Shown: positions 30,354-41,205 of the stretch, in pieces
Position numbering within the stretch: the first letter of the stretch is position 1
Layout: each line of letters begins with the position of its first letter
Source of the DNA: Clitoria ternatea
Taxonomy: Eukaryota; Streptophyta; Magnoliopsida; Fabales; Fabaceae
Direction: 5' to 3'
DNA: 64,000 bases
Assembly: GCA_037962975.1 (NCBI GenBank)
Contig: CM075672.1
Location: 59,838,501 to 59,902,500, forward strand
Translations under genes and position numbers: made by a program
The notes under the pieces: model-generated
What the model was told of the DNA's origin: nothing
The model's input: the letters and a program-made list of their open reading frames with translations, nothing else
Databases searched by the model: none

Positions 30354-30915
30354 TGTAACATCCCGATTTAATAATTAATTGCCGAATGAAAATAAATCAC
30401 TGAAATAATAATTGCAAGGTGGGAAAATTATTTATTAATTATAATTAACTTAATTAACTCAACTTAAGAAATAATGACTGGTTAAGAGTGGTTAATTAAT
30501 AATTGCTGGCTGATTGTGTTTGGTGTACTGCTTCACGCTTTCCCACCCCACTCTTCCCTTCTCTCTCCGTGCATGCATATATGGGTACACTATCACTCAT
30601 TCTTCCCCTTCAGACTTCTCTTCCTTCTATTTTCTCTCCTTTCTTCTTCGCTCTTCACTCCCCTTCTCTTCTTCTTTCTTCTCTGCTCGCTATTTCCGTG
30701 AGTCCGCAACAATGGTGCCTGAGGATCGGAGTCCTCCTTCCTTACTCGATGAGCCAGTGAGGGTGAGGGTGTGCATTCCCTCTGTATGCAACCCGTCTCC
30801 TTCCTTGTTACTTCATTCCTTCGTCGGCTTCCCTCTTTCTTCCTCTCCTTGCTCGAAGCTGCCAATTCTTAGTGGAGATCTGCGCTTCGAGGAGCTTCAA
30901 GGTGGTTGGAGTGTT

Positions 30916-30920
30916 CACAG
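30916..30920. repeat. Target-site duplication of H, left copy (cacag)
   Basis: cacag is repeated at 33958-33962 after the LTR end. Confidence 0.88.
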
Positions 30921-33900
30921 TGTAACACCTTATTTTAAATAAATAATTAAAAACCAATACGGGGAAAATTTTTCCAAAATTAAGTAACCAAAGACTATAA
31001 GGCAACCGGATAACACAAAGGGCGGAGTGCAAGGAAGAACAAGGGAAATGGGAGATCATCCACACGCATAAGGCAAATGACAGAAGGCTAAGACTGGGAC
31101 CGGTTCGTGGGTTTAGCGTAACATACCAGCGCCAGGGCGGATTACGTAATATCATTGGCTCACTCAGACGGGGTCTGATACCGCCTAGGCGGGGTATGGA
31201 AATGCAACAGCGGATGGAGGAAAATTCTAAAAGAGAAACTCTTCCACGAGTAACACTAGTTCGTTCAGTAGGAAGTGATGGGTAAGGGGAAGGAGAAGAG
31301 GAAGTACAAGGGAGCAAGGCTGGGACCGACCCGCACTGTCCAGCGAAACACAGCAGTGCCTGGTCGAAGACTAAGATAACACTGACTCGCTCAAGCGAGG
31401 CCCGACGTTGCCTGAGCGAAGCATAACAATGCAACCACGGAAGGAGGAAGTGATTACACCACCGTCCAGTACGGCAAGGTACAACAACACCTGGACGGAC
31501 TACATTACAACGCCCACTCACTCAGGCGATGTCCAACACCGCCCAGAGAGACATAATAATGCGACAACGGAGGAGGAAGGTACATAGGCGGAGTCTCACG
31601 TTGATATCTGCTTGCTTCAGCATGGTTCCACGCGCTTGGGCGAACCGTCCTAGTTACTTGGGCGAGGTATGACACCGCCTAAGCGAAGTCAGCACGACGC
31701 CCCTCCAACACAAACACAAGGTAATTTCTCAATCGGATATGGACAAGGGTTCACTCGGTAAATCCTCACGCTCGCACTTCACTCGAAAAAACGGGAAGTT
31801 ACAGTGTACATATGCGGTAGTAGGTTGTGGGGGAAGGAGGAGCCCGAATTCACTCTACCCAACTCAACTAGGTACGACAACGTCTGGGCGGACTCGACTA
31901 CAACGTTCAAGCCGGGGTCAATACTATTATTGAGGTCGCACTAGCGCCACAACGGATAGGAAGGATAATGGGCGGTATCTCACTCTGTCTTTTACTCGCT
32001 TCAGCGCGAGTCCTTACGCTTAGGCGGACTTCTTTAGCACTTTAGACGAGGTATGACTCCGCCCGAGGGAACCCAACATAAGTCTTTCTAGTCCGCACTC
32101 GCTGGGGCGGGTATGCTGCTTGCTGAAGCGAGGGACTCCACTCAGTTTTTCACTCGTCTTTCGTTCTTCACTCACTCGAAGCATGTTTAAACTCTTTGTT
32201 TCATCCTCTCAACCCCAAACTTAATCCCACTACCTACCCGTAGTCACACTGGCCGTCTACGCTCATAAGGTATGCTTGGGCATCCGGACTTGTCATTCAA
32301 CACCTTCCGCCGTACCATATAACACGCAACACACATATATATATATATATATAGTTAGGAAACATCTAAACAATTACAACCACAACATGCCCCTTCTGTC
32401 CGGAGCGTTTAAGTTTCGTAATTAAAACCCAAATTTAACACAAACCGGCCAAGGCTTCCTCTAAAACATTTAAATACGACAAGCACACAGTACACACATA
32501 TATACACACGATCCATAATGCTCAGCTGCTCTGCTCCATACCTGGCTCTTCCTTCATTCTTTATTCCGAAAGATGTTCACTGAAATATGGCCACTGCAGG
32601 GGTGAGCTTTACATGTAAAATGATACTCACAGACTCAGTATCAGCGTCAGTACACGTTCCTACCATCATTTAACCTTTCCCAAGTAACAAGTTCATGCAG
32701 TTCAAGCAACATTCATGCCATACATATCACACAGAGCTTATGCCCACAATCCATTCATGCATTCGGAGTTCCTACGCACATATACATTCATGCACTCAAA
32801 ATCACACACATAAACATACATAGATTTATACATCATCACAATCGGCCTTATATCTACATGCATGCCTGCGGATCCGACTCGGGTAAAGACTCTCAGTTAC
32901 GGTCCCCTTTCTTCTGGCCCCTCGTCCCTCAGCTCTTACCAGGTGGCACCGGCCTCCCACGGCGTCTCGAGACTCTTCTCTAGCTCCTTCGGCTACCACG
33001 AGCACTATCAGGATCTAGCCAAGGTTGGTAACTGGAAGTCATTCCCTTGGGGTTCTTGACCTTCTATGGGTCACCCGACTCTCACTCATGCAACTAACAC
33101 ATTTATTAACACGCATCATCACGCCACGAACACCTTCTCTATAGCCATTAAGCAAGAACGGATTCCCCACATTACTCGTATTCATTTAGTCAATCACACC
33201 AACGCATGTTACAATCAGTCATCAGACTAACAACAGTGAACAAACCAATTAAGAGCATGCACATACATCTTTTCCATAGTGACAAGAAAATAGATCCATG
33301 CATATCATTCATCATTATCATCCACTAACAGGCTACACCATCCCCATGAAATCGCTATCAGAATCTTAAATCATGCATCAGTTTTAGTGATTATGAATAC
33401 ATGCACACACACACACACACACTCAGCAGTACGTTCATCCGGTACCGTTCGTAGACCATGCACTCGACATGCAAGCGCCCCCTACCTTTAGAGGAACCTC
33501 ATAAACCTTTCCGTTCTTGTCGTTGGGTCCGATGTCTTTCTCCTGGTTCGTTCGGTCTTCTTTGGCTTCGTCGTATCCTGCGTCTGATTCTGGGATGGAG
33601 TATGGTCCGTTCTTCAGTACTGCAATCAAGATCTCCAGGAGCGAAGAGTGAGAAAAGAGAAGAAGGAGGATGGAGACGAAGAGAGAAAAGTAGAGGATGA
33701 AGTGATGGAGGAAGGAATAGCGAGTGTGTCCTTAACCAAAGGCTTACGTTTTTATATATATATATTCGCACGAGTAAGAGAAGAGTGGGATGGGAGAGTG
33801 TGAGCTCAGCAGCCACGCGCACTCCACCCATCCCCTGACCACCACCATTTTTCATATTTTAAAGCTTAAATCTACTTGGTTATATATATAATTAACGGTT

Positions 33901-33957
33901 ATTTTCTTAATGGTTTATTCTTCATTCGGCATTTAGTTTCAAAACTGGGATGTTACA
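30921..33957 (-). mobile_element. Solo LTR H (3037 bp), minus orientation
   Basis: Plus-strand ends are TGTAACACC and GGGATGTTACA. On the minus strand it begins TGTAACATCCCAG, like E. Sequence blocks, order and termini follow the LTRs of E throughout (for example the 32869-33076 module and the 32578-32640 box), but it is diverged and about 430 bp longer. CGCTCAAGCG/GCCTAGGCGG words occupy 31080-32150, a microsatellite (TA)n is at 32338-32352, and a TATA-rich block is at 33750-33767. No interior is present, so it is a solo LTR of an E-like element. Confidence 0.9.
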
Positions 33958-33962
33958 CACAG
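33958..33962. repeat. Target-site duplication of H, right copy (cacag)
   Basis: Repeats 30916-30920; G resumes here. Confidence 0.88.
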
Positions 33963-34620
33963 CGTTGTGATGGAGCCATTCCAGGGAGCGAGCCGAGAGC
34001 TGGGCGTCTTGGGCCTCCCTTGCTCTTGCATGCAGATGTTCTAAGAGTGACTCAGTGTTCCTCTGGAACTGAGCGTCGTGTTGACCGACTGAAAGCTTCA
34101 GTCCAGGTAGAGGGGTATCTTCTATCTTAAATGCATGGGTTATGAACGGGTTACGGGTGTCAATGGTTTGCTGACTTTATGTCCGATTCTATGTCTGCTT
34201 GCATGGTGAGTATATGATACCGAATGCATGATGACTTGGTGTGGAGTAATGCATGTTTGATTTTGTATGTGAAATGCATGTTAATAGCCTTGAGAATATT
34301 GCATGATTATATGAAATGAATGTGTTGCAGTGCAGTTGATGATTACTGTGTGGTTTATGGGATGTGCAAGTTACTGTGAGCTTGAAATGCTGACTGCATG
34401 TGTGAGGATGTGAAATTAGTAAATCTGACAGTGTCCAATACCGATTACATGAGATGCATGTACTGTTGGGTTTTGGTGATGTGCTATACCGAATACGTGA
34501 GATGCATGTGTTGTTGAGTTCTGTTAATGCCTGGCACCGATTGCATGAGATGCATGTATGGCTGTGTATATGAACTCTGTGTTGTGTGATGAATCCGCGT
34601 GTGGCACATGGGATGCGTTT

Positions 34621-34872
34621 GTGCTGGAAGCACGTATTGTGGGACACTACCATCGGTTATTAAAGCGTGGGACGCTATGAAATCCTTGAGTGGGACTCAA
34701 GGTAGCCCTTGAGTGGGACTCGGGCTGCCTGTGAACACCTTTGTTGGCGCTGAGAGCGTTGGTGTCACCTGTGGGCAAACGGTTAGGTACCTGTAAAATG
34801 GCCAAGCAGCTGGGAGCTGATTTGATAGCTGAGAGCTATGTATAAAAAGGCTGAGAGCCTACGTTGCAACGT
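34621..34872 (+). repeat. Array of triloop mini-hairpins in LTR G
   Basis: Consecutive inverted repeats with different arms around a three-base loop: GTGCT-GGA-AGCAC (34621), AGCGT-GGG-ACGCT (34664), CCTTGAGT-GGG-ACTCAAGG (34684), GAGT-GGG-ACTC with outer AGCCC/GGGCT (34704), GCGCT-GAG-AGCGT with outer ACACC/GGTGT (34735-34765), CAGCT-GGG-AGCTG (34807), ATAGCT-GAG-AGCTAT (34825), AGGCT-GAG-AGCCT (34848), then the palindrome ACGTTGCAACGT (34861). The arms always close with T-A next to the loop. The array lies downstream of the likely promoter, so it would be in the leader RNA. Function unknown. Confidence 0.85.
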
Positions 34873-36840
34873 CTAAACTGATACACACGAATGCGGAACC
34901 GAGTGAAATACTATGTGCCTATTAACTGTTGATATTGTTTGGAATTGGTTATGCATGCGAAGGTGTTAATGAGATGATGAATGTTTATAACCGAGTGAAA
35001 TACTCTGTGTGTATTAACTGATTGATATTGTTTGGAATTGATTATGCATGTGATGATGTTAATGAAAGGATGAATGTGTATAACCGAGTGAATACTCTGT
35101 GTATATGTATTACTGATGCTGACTGGAATTTGATTATGCGTGTGATGATGTTAAGGAGATGATGAATGGATATAACCGAGAGAGTATTCTGTTTGTATAC
35201 GCAGTTGATGCTGATTGAAGTTTGCTCCATGAATATGTGTTAATGTTATTGAAATGTTATGCGTATATAGCCGAGTGAGAACTGTTAGATTCTGATCGGA
35301 AAATGTTGAATATGTGTGTTCTGATTCATTGGTATTATCATGTTGCTGATTGTTGTTATATTAATGTTATTGGCTGTATATGTGCACCTGGCCGAGTGGT
35401 GACTGATGAATTCTGATCGGTAAGAGTCTGATGTGTGTCCTGGTTGATTGGTATTGCTTTGACTTTAATCGTTGCCATGTATGATTGAGTGTATATAAAT
35501 ACTGCTGTATAATTGTGGGATAACCCGAGTCAGTATCTATCATTTAATATCTAAGATGCTCACCCCTACACCATTTTTCAGTGTGTGCAGGTCGTGCTCG
35601 GAAATGATGATGGGGTCTCAAGTCCGAGTGTAGTGCACTCCGACTGTTGAGTACTTGTATTGCATTATTATGTTCTATCCGTGTAGCCTTGGCCGGCTCT
35701 CATGTAAAATGACGATTAAATATATTCATTTATAAAGATAGAATAGTCATGGTGTCACTTGTATGGTATCGTAAGTATTGGTAAATGCATAATATCAAGA
35801 TAATGGGTATTCTGAGTATATGGTTACATGTTTATGGGTCGGTAGATTGGAATTGTGGGTATATCTATGTTTCTAGGAACATATATTTGTACATATGTAC
35901 TCTATGTTGATTTGATGCATCTTCCGACTGGAATGTGTTGTTAAATGATTCGAAGGTTGTTGATGAATGAATTGTGCTGAGTTGATGATTCCGAGTGAGA
36001 CTATAGTATTTGTGTATTTCTGAATGAATACGCTGAGTGATCCCGAGTGAAAAATATAGGTAAACCCGAGTGAGGTAGAGTTCGTATTTCCGAGTGAAAA
36101 CCTTGAGGGATTCTCTTCTGAGAGAGGAGTTAGTGTAGTGGTTTAAAATGGAATGGGTTCTGAGTGTAAGATGTTTATAATCCGAGTAAATGATGTAAAA
36201 TCCGAGTGAGTGAGGATCTGTAGACTGAGTGGTTTATACTTGTGACCTATATGAATGAAATGAGGAGTTGTGAGGACCCCCAAGTGAAGTACGAGCGTCA
36301 TGATTTACCGGGTGAACCTATGTCCCAAATCCGAGTGAGAAATTACCTTGTACCTGTGTCCGCCCCAGCGAATTAGACTTACCTCCAGCGAGTGTGTGTT
36401 TGGGAAGGCTTTCGTGTTGGCATCGCTTAAGCGAATCGTGCCTCGCCCGAGCGACCAGAGCTGTTTCGCCCAAGCGTATGGGATCGCGTTGAAGCGAGTG
36501 GATGCTGGTGTTGGGCTTCGCTTGAGTATCTCCTTCTTCCGCTGTTGCATTGTCATATCACACTCAGGCGGTGTTGGACCTCGCTTGAGCGGGTGGGCGC
36601 TGTTCGTGGGATTCGCCCAGGCGCTGATGTATTTCGCTGAACTGATTGGACCAGTTTAAGCTGTTGTGCTCCGCTGATTACCGACAGCCTTGTTCCTCCC
36701 ACTGATTGCTATACGTATGAATATTCTTTTATCTCCCTTGCCTTCCTCTTCTTTCTATGCCGACTGTCCAGTGGCTGTTTTTGTGGAAAAAAATTTTTCC
36801 CTGTTTTAGGTTTATTACTTATTAAAATTAGGGTGTTACA

Positions 36841-36845
36841 CATGT
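36841..36845. repeat. Target-site duplication of G, right copy (catgt)
   Basis: Repeats 30349-30353; Tat pol resumes here. Confidence 0.88.
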
Positions 36846-38640
36846 GCAATAAAGCTGTTAGAGTATAGGATTCGCTAGGAACCCTAAGGACCTATTAAGG
36901 TATAGGCCTTAGCAGATTTCCTAGTTGAGTTGGGAGATGATTAAGGGGAGTATGACATCAAGCATGCTTTGTTGACCCTATCGGTTGATGGGTCATCAAA
37001 TGAAAATAGGAATGAGGTGGAGATCATACTTGAATCCTCTAGTAGATTAGTGATTGAAGAGTCCTTGAGATTCTTGTTCAAGACAAGCAACCACTAGGTG
37101 GAGTACAAGGCAATAATTGTAGGCTTACGAACAACACTAAATCTACGGGCAAGGTGCATACAAGTAAAAATCGAATCCCAGCTAATAGCAAGATAGGTAA
37201 AGGGGGCGTACTAGGCTAAGGATTCTACTCTGGCTAGGTACCTCGGCCAAGTAAAATAAATAATAGATGAATTCAAACTTTGAAAAATTATGCATGTTCC
37301 TTGAGTGGAAAACGAAAGGGCAGATCTACTCTTGAAGTTGGCCAGGTAAAAGCAAGTAATTTGAAGGCGGTTATACAAGTCACCCTGAAAAAAGCCTACC
37401 ATCAAGGAGTAAGAACAGGCGAATGAAGTCATCCTTGCCCTAAGGGAAGCCACATGGATGACCCTGATCGTAGATTTCTTAGAAAGTACAAGCACATACA
37501 ACATATTACACTTTCATAGAAAGACAACTTTACAAGCAGGGGTTCACACTACCCTTACTTAAATGCCTTAGCCTAGAACAAGTAGGCTACGTATTATGAG
37601 AGCTTTATTCAGGGATCTACGGACATCATGGGGGAGTCTGCCCATTAGCAGCCCAGGTCCTCAAAGCAGGATATTTTTGGTTGACATTACAGATGAATTG
37701 CTCTGAGTTTATTGAGAAGTGTGAATCATGTCAGAAGAATACCAACCGGATACAAAACCACTTAGAACCATTGCATGGGATCCCTTTCCCATGGCCCTTC
37801 AACACTTGGGTTATGGATTTCCTTAGACCTTTTCCTCCGGGCAAGGGCAAGTAAAACACCTTGCGGTGGCGATTAATTTTTTTATGAAGTGTATCAAAGT
37901 GGAGCCCCTCGCTACTATTACTGTAGCTAAGGCAAAGAATTTCACATGGAGAAACATAATATATAGACACAGACTTCCCCATACCATCATCTCTGACAAT
38001 GGTTGACAATTTGCAGATAAGGATTTTCTTGAGTTTTGTAGCAATCTTGAGAAGTTTTCTTTGGTGGAACAATCGTAGACTAATGTCCAAGCAAAGACAG
38101 CAAATAAGGTAACACTATAAGAACTGAGGCAGGCAAAAGGAAGGTGGGAAGAGAAGTTACCTGGAGTAATATGGGCTTACCACACGACCCCCTATTCGGT
38201 TGCCTTTGAGACACCATTCCGACTCACTTATAGAGTAGACACCATGACCCTTATAGAGTTAGGAGAGCCTTCTCCTTGAAGGTTGACTTATGACGAGGAT
38301 GATACCGACAAAGGGAGAAGAGAAGATCTTGACCTTAGCTTGGGAGAACAAGGTGTAGCTTTTGTAAAAGTCCAAGCCTCTAAGCAAAGGTCCACTCAAG
38401 ATGGAACACTATGCTCAAACCATAAGCCATTCAGAGGAGGTACTTAGTCTTACAGGTCACCAATAACAACTGAAGACTTAGAGAAGAAGGAAAGTTTGCA
38501 ACAATCTAGGAAGGCCCATACCGAGTAAGAGAGGTAGTGGGAATATGTGCTTATCAATTGGAAGAGCTAGGAGGTAGAGACATCCCTCGAATATGGAATG
38601 CTACATACTTAAAAATGTATTATAGCTAATAAAAGCCACA
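36846..38640 (+). pseudogene. Element F, right part: second RNase H and integrase remnant (Tat/Ogre)
   Basis: It continues 30353. The second, archaeal-like RNase H typical of Tat/Ogre appears as DGSSNENRNEVEIILES, LVIEESLRFLFKTSN and VEYKAIIVGL (about 36986-37130). Integrase remains follow: ESCQKNTNRIQNHLEPLHG and FNTWVMDFLRPFPPGK (about 37725-37850), a core remnant with IISDN (about 37988), and a GPY-like end (GPYRVREVVG-like, about 38512). Stops and shifts are frequent. The 3' end of pol is near 38630. Confidence 0.8.
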
Positions 38641-38746
38641 GGTACTCTTTTTCCTACCTAGAAGGTTTTTCCCACAAGGTTTTTCTCTTGAGAGGTTTCA
38701 ACGAGGCCCGAGCACATAATATTCAATAAAGTGAGATATTCAGTTG

Positions 38747-39348
38747 CAACTCTTATTCAAGTTTATGTTAAGTCCTAAAAACCCGAGTGAGAAACATTCA
38801 CTCAGGGGTAATGACACTCTTATTCAAGTTTACGTTAAGTCCTAAAAATCAAGTGAGAAACGCTTACTCGTGGGTAACAACACCCTTATTCAAGCTTACA
38901 ATAAGTCCTAAAAACCCGAGTGAGAAACGGTCACTCGAGGATAATGACACTCTTATTCAAGTTTACATTAAGTCTTAAAAACCAAAGTGAGAAACGCTCA
39001 CTTTAGGGTAACGACACTTTTATTCAAGCTTATGTTAAGTCCTAAAAGCCCGAGTGAAAAACGCTCACTCAAGGGTAACGGTACTCCTATTCAAGTTTAC
39101 ATTAAGTCCTTAAAACCCAAGTGAGAAATGCTCATTTGGAGGTAACGACACTCTTATTCAAGTTTATGTTAAGTCCTAAAAACCCAAGTAAGAAACACTC
39201 ACTTAGGGGTAATAACACCCTTATTCAAGCTTATGTTAAGTCCTAAAGACCCGAGTGAGGAACGCTCACTTGGGGGTAACAACACTCTTATTCAAATTCA
39301 CACTAAGTCCTAAAAACCTGAGTGAGAAATGCTCACTCGGGGGTAACG
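38747..39348 (+). repeat. Nine tandem repeats (about 67 bp) with a conserved hairpin, element F
   Basis: Units start TTATTCAAG at about 38753, 38820, 38886, 38953, 39021, 39089, 39153, 39221 and 39287. Each contains AAGTCCTAAAAACC and then the hairpin CCCGAGTGAG-AAACG-CTCACTCGGG or a variant. Tandem repeats between pol and the 3' LTR are common in Ogre/Tat elements. Arms change together in several units (units 4, 6, 8 and 9 keep pairing, allowing G-U). The array is cut by the LTR start at 39350. Confidence 0.9.
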
Positions 39349-40408
39349 ATGTGACACCCCAATTTTATGAGCCCGAAACCCGATGTAATCAAGATAATAA
39401 TTAATAAAAATACGAGTAAATTTTTCACGTTTAAAATAATTTCAAAACACCACAATGATTACATCAAGACCCGAACCACAGAAAACCAAAGAGTGAGATT
39501 TAATAATTTTTAAACTGGATCGCTAGTAAAAACACCCACACATATATACAAAACAATTTGAGTTTACAGCGGAAGAAGAATATGTATACCGGGCACCCAC
39601 CTAGTTCCATATATAAAGATATGGAAAAAGGCTCAAGCAATCATGCAATTTCATGACATAAGCCTATTAGACCATAATCGACTATGCACCTAAATCATAA
39701 TCATACATCATCAATTGTAAGTAGTCTCTATATGAGACATTAATCACAAAAGGGTATCAATTCAAATATCATCATCATTAATATATATTATCATAATCAT
39801 TCATTCGCATATTAAGCAATACATATTTAACGATATTATCATTCATAATTTAATTCATTACATCATATTTAACGATCGCTGCCGGCCAAGGCTTTCCATT
39901 ACAACTATTTACCTTCCTCAAGAGCTTTAATTCACCCAAACTCATCCCATGGCAAACCTACATCATAATGCTAAAAAAGAGACAACATGGAGAGTGAGTT
40001 ATGCATTCAAAATAATGAATATAAATACATTGTGATTATGTGTACATGCATTCAACCAACATGTGTGCTTTGCTATAAATCATCAATTCATCATTAAACC
40101 ATCATCAAGATATTATCTTACGTATACAAGCCTCATTATTCACAATTCATGTCAAGCACAAGCACAAGCACATACACATTCACATAGCCCTACATCATTA
40201 TGGGCATTCACAATTATCATCATTAAGTCATTTAAATCTTTAATCAATTAACACTCTCTCGAGATGTTCTCATTTTTGTTCATCTCAAATGCCATGCACC
40301 TATGGCTAATGCATATGTCAACTATTTAATGCATATGCAATGGATCCATTTCAATCGCCCATGCGCACATTGTATCCTAAGTGATCATAATTACTTATAA
40401 TCAATCTC

Positions 40409-40611
40409 ATATTGGTTTCCTGCCACGCATGGGGTACTCCTTTTTCATGGAATCCCACATGATTTTTCATTATGATCACAACCACATTTCAATCAATTCA
40501 TATTGGTTTCCTGCCACTTATGGGGTACTCCCTTTTCATAACCCCACAAGGTATTCTTCATGATCGTAACCATGTTTCATTCATTTCACATTGGTTTCCC
40601 GCCACGCATGG
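40409..40611. repeat. About 90-bp tandem repeats with CACGCATGGGGTACTC, left part
   Basis: Units contain ATTGGTTTCCTGCCACGCAT, then a GGGTACTCC box, CCCCACA and GATCGTAACCA. The array continues at 63466-63760 after J, so J landed inside it. Confidence 0.8.
40607..40611. repeat. Target-site duplication of J, left copy (catgg)
   Basis: catgg is repeated at 63466-63470. Confidence 0.9.
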
Positions 40612-41002
40612 TGTAACATCCTGTTTTTAATAATAGTCCCATTTTATAAATTATGAGGTATAGAAGGTCTGTAAGTAATAATCAATGAATAAAACATCCA
40701 GTGGATGGCTTGTATTACTTCAAAAATTCCATTTTTGGAGTATAATTATGGAATTTATATAGACCTTTAGATATAATATTCTTTTTCCGAGTGGAAATGC
40801 CTTAGAAAGAACTGTTCGAGTGAAAAAGGGACTCTGTTCTGAGTGAAAATTTGAAATTTCTGAGTGAAGTTGTGTTTTCTGAGTGGAACATGGCTGAGAG
40901 GGTTTATTCCGAGTGGAATTTTTGCCCTAGAGACACTTCTGTGTGAAGTGGGACTGATAGAACCACTTCTGGGTGAGAGAATCTGAGTGACTCACCTTGG
41001 AG

Positions 41003-41141
41003 TGACTCATTGCCGAGTCAAATGCCTTCAAATGACTCATTTCCGAGTCAATTATCTCTGAATGACTCATTTCCGAGTCACATATCTCAGAAAGACTCAT
41101 TTCCAAGTCAAGTATTTTTCCAGTGACTCGTTTCCGAGTCA
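41003..41141 (+). repeat. Five 30-bp repeats TGACTC-ATTTCC-GAGTCA in J 5' LTR
   Basis: Hairpins at 41003, 41033, 41063, 41093 and 41124, each with 6-bp arms and a six-base loop. The 3' LTR copy is at about 59950-60088. Confidence 0.9.
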
Positions 41142-41200
41142 ATCATGGTTAAACATTGCAATTCTGAACGAAAATTCACTGACTGCCTTCATTTTCAAGC

Positions 41201-41205
41201 GAAGT
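41201..41205. repeat. Target-site duplication of K, left copy (gaagt)
   Basis: gaagt is repeated at 51533-51537. The empty site AGCGAAGTACAGAGG is at about 60147 in the 3' LTR of J. Confidence 0.95.

Larger units (their letters stand above)
30354..36840 (+). mobile_element. Solo LTR G, interrupted by solo LTR H
   Basis: Starts TGTAACATCCCG and ends ATTAGGGTGTTACA, flanked by catgt. Removing H leaves about 3.4 kb. There is no primer site, coding region or second LTR, so it is the product of recombination between two LTRs. The same LTR superfamily as E, H and K, in plus orientation. It holds the hairpin array 34621-34872, a GCTCACCCC box at 35555-35600, CCGAGTG words (35990-36350) and CGCTTGAGCG words (36355-36620). 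The ORF-like stretch 30503-30942 covers a pyrimidine-rich leader and is not coding. Confidence 0.88.
39350..40611 (-). repeat. Element I, LTR part 1 (minus-oriented chromovirus LTR)
   Basis: Begins TGTGACACCCCAATTTTATG. Its first 120 bases resemble, in reverse orientation, the LTR end of J (CGAGTAAATTTTTCACG against CGAATAAATTTTTCGCG). It is therefore the 3' end of an LTR in minus orientation. A tandem array starts at about 40409. It is interrupted by J and resumes at 63471. No coding signal. The other end is outside the window. Confidence 0.6.
40612..41205 (+). repeat. 5' LTR of J, part 1
   Basis: Matches 59559-60152. It contains CCGAGTG words (40787-40990) and the 30-bp hairpin array 41003-41141. 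Many words here read CTGAGTG where the 3' LTR has CCGAGTG. Confidence 0.94.

Noticed and set aside
30514..30942. 142-codon Ser/Leu/Phe-rich frame in G
   Set aside because: Same leader composition effect. It also runs across the LTR boundary of H at 30920, so it cannot be ancestral.
34684..34726. Hairpin pair considered as a tRNA or microRNA precursor
   Set aside because: Arms are too short for a microRNA precursor and there is no cloverleaf or tRNA promoter box.
38747..39348. Regular repeats considered as a CRISPR-like array
   Set aside because: Repeats are directly tandem with no unique spacers, and the context is a plant retrotransposon. They are minisatellite units.
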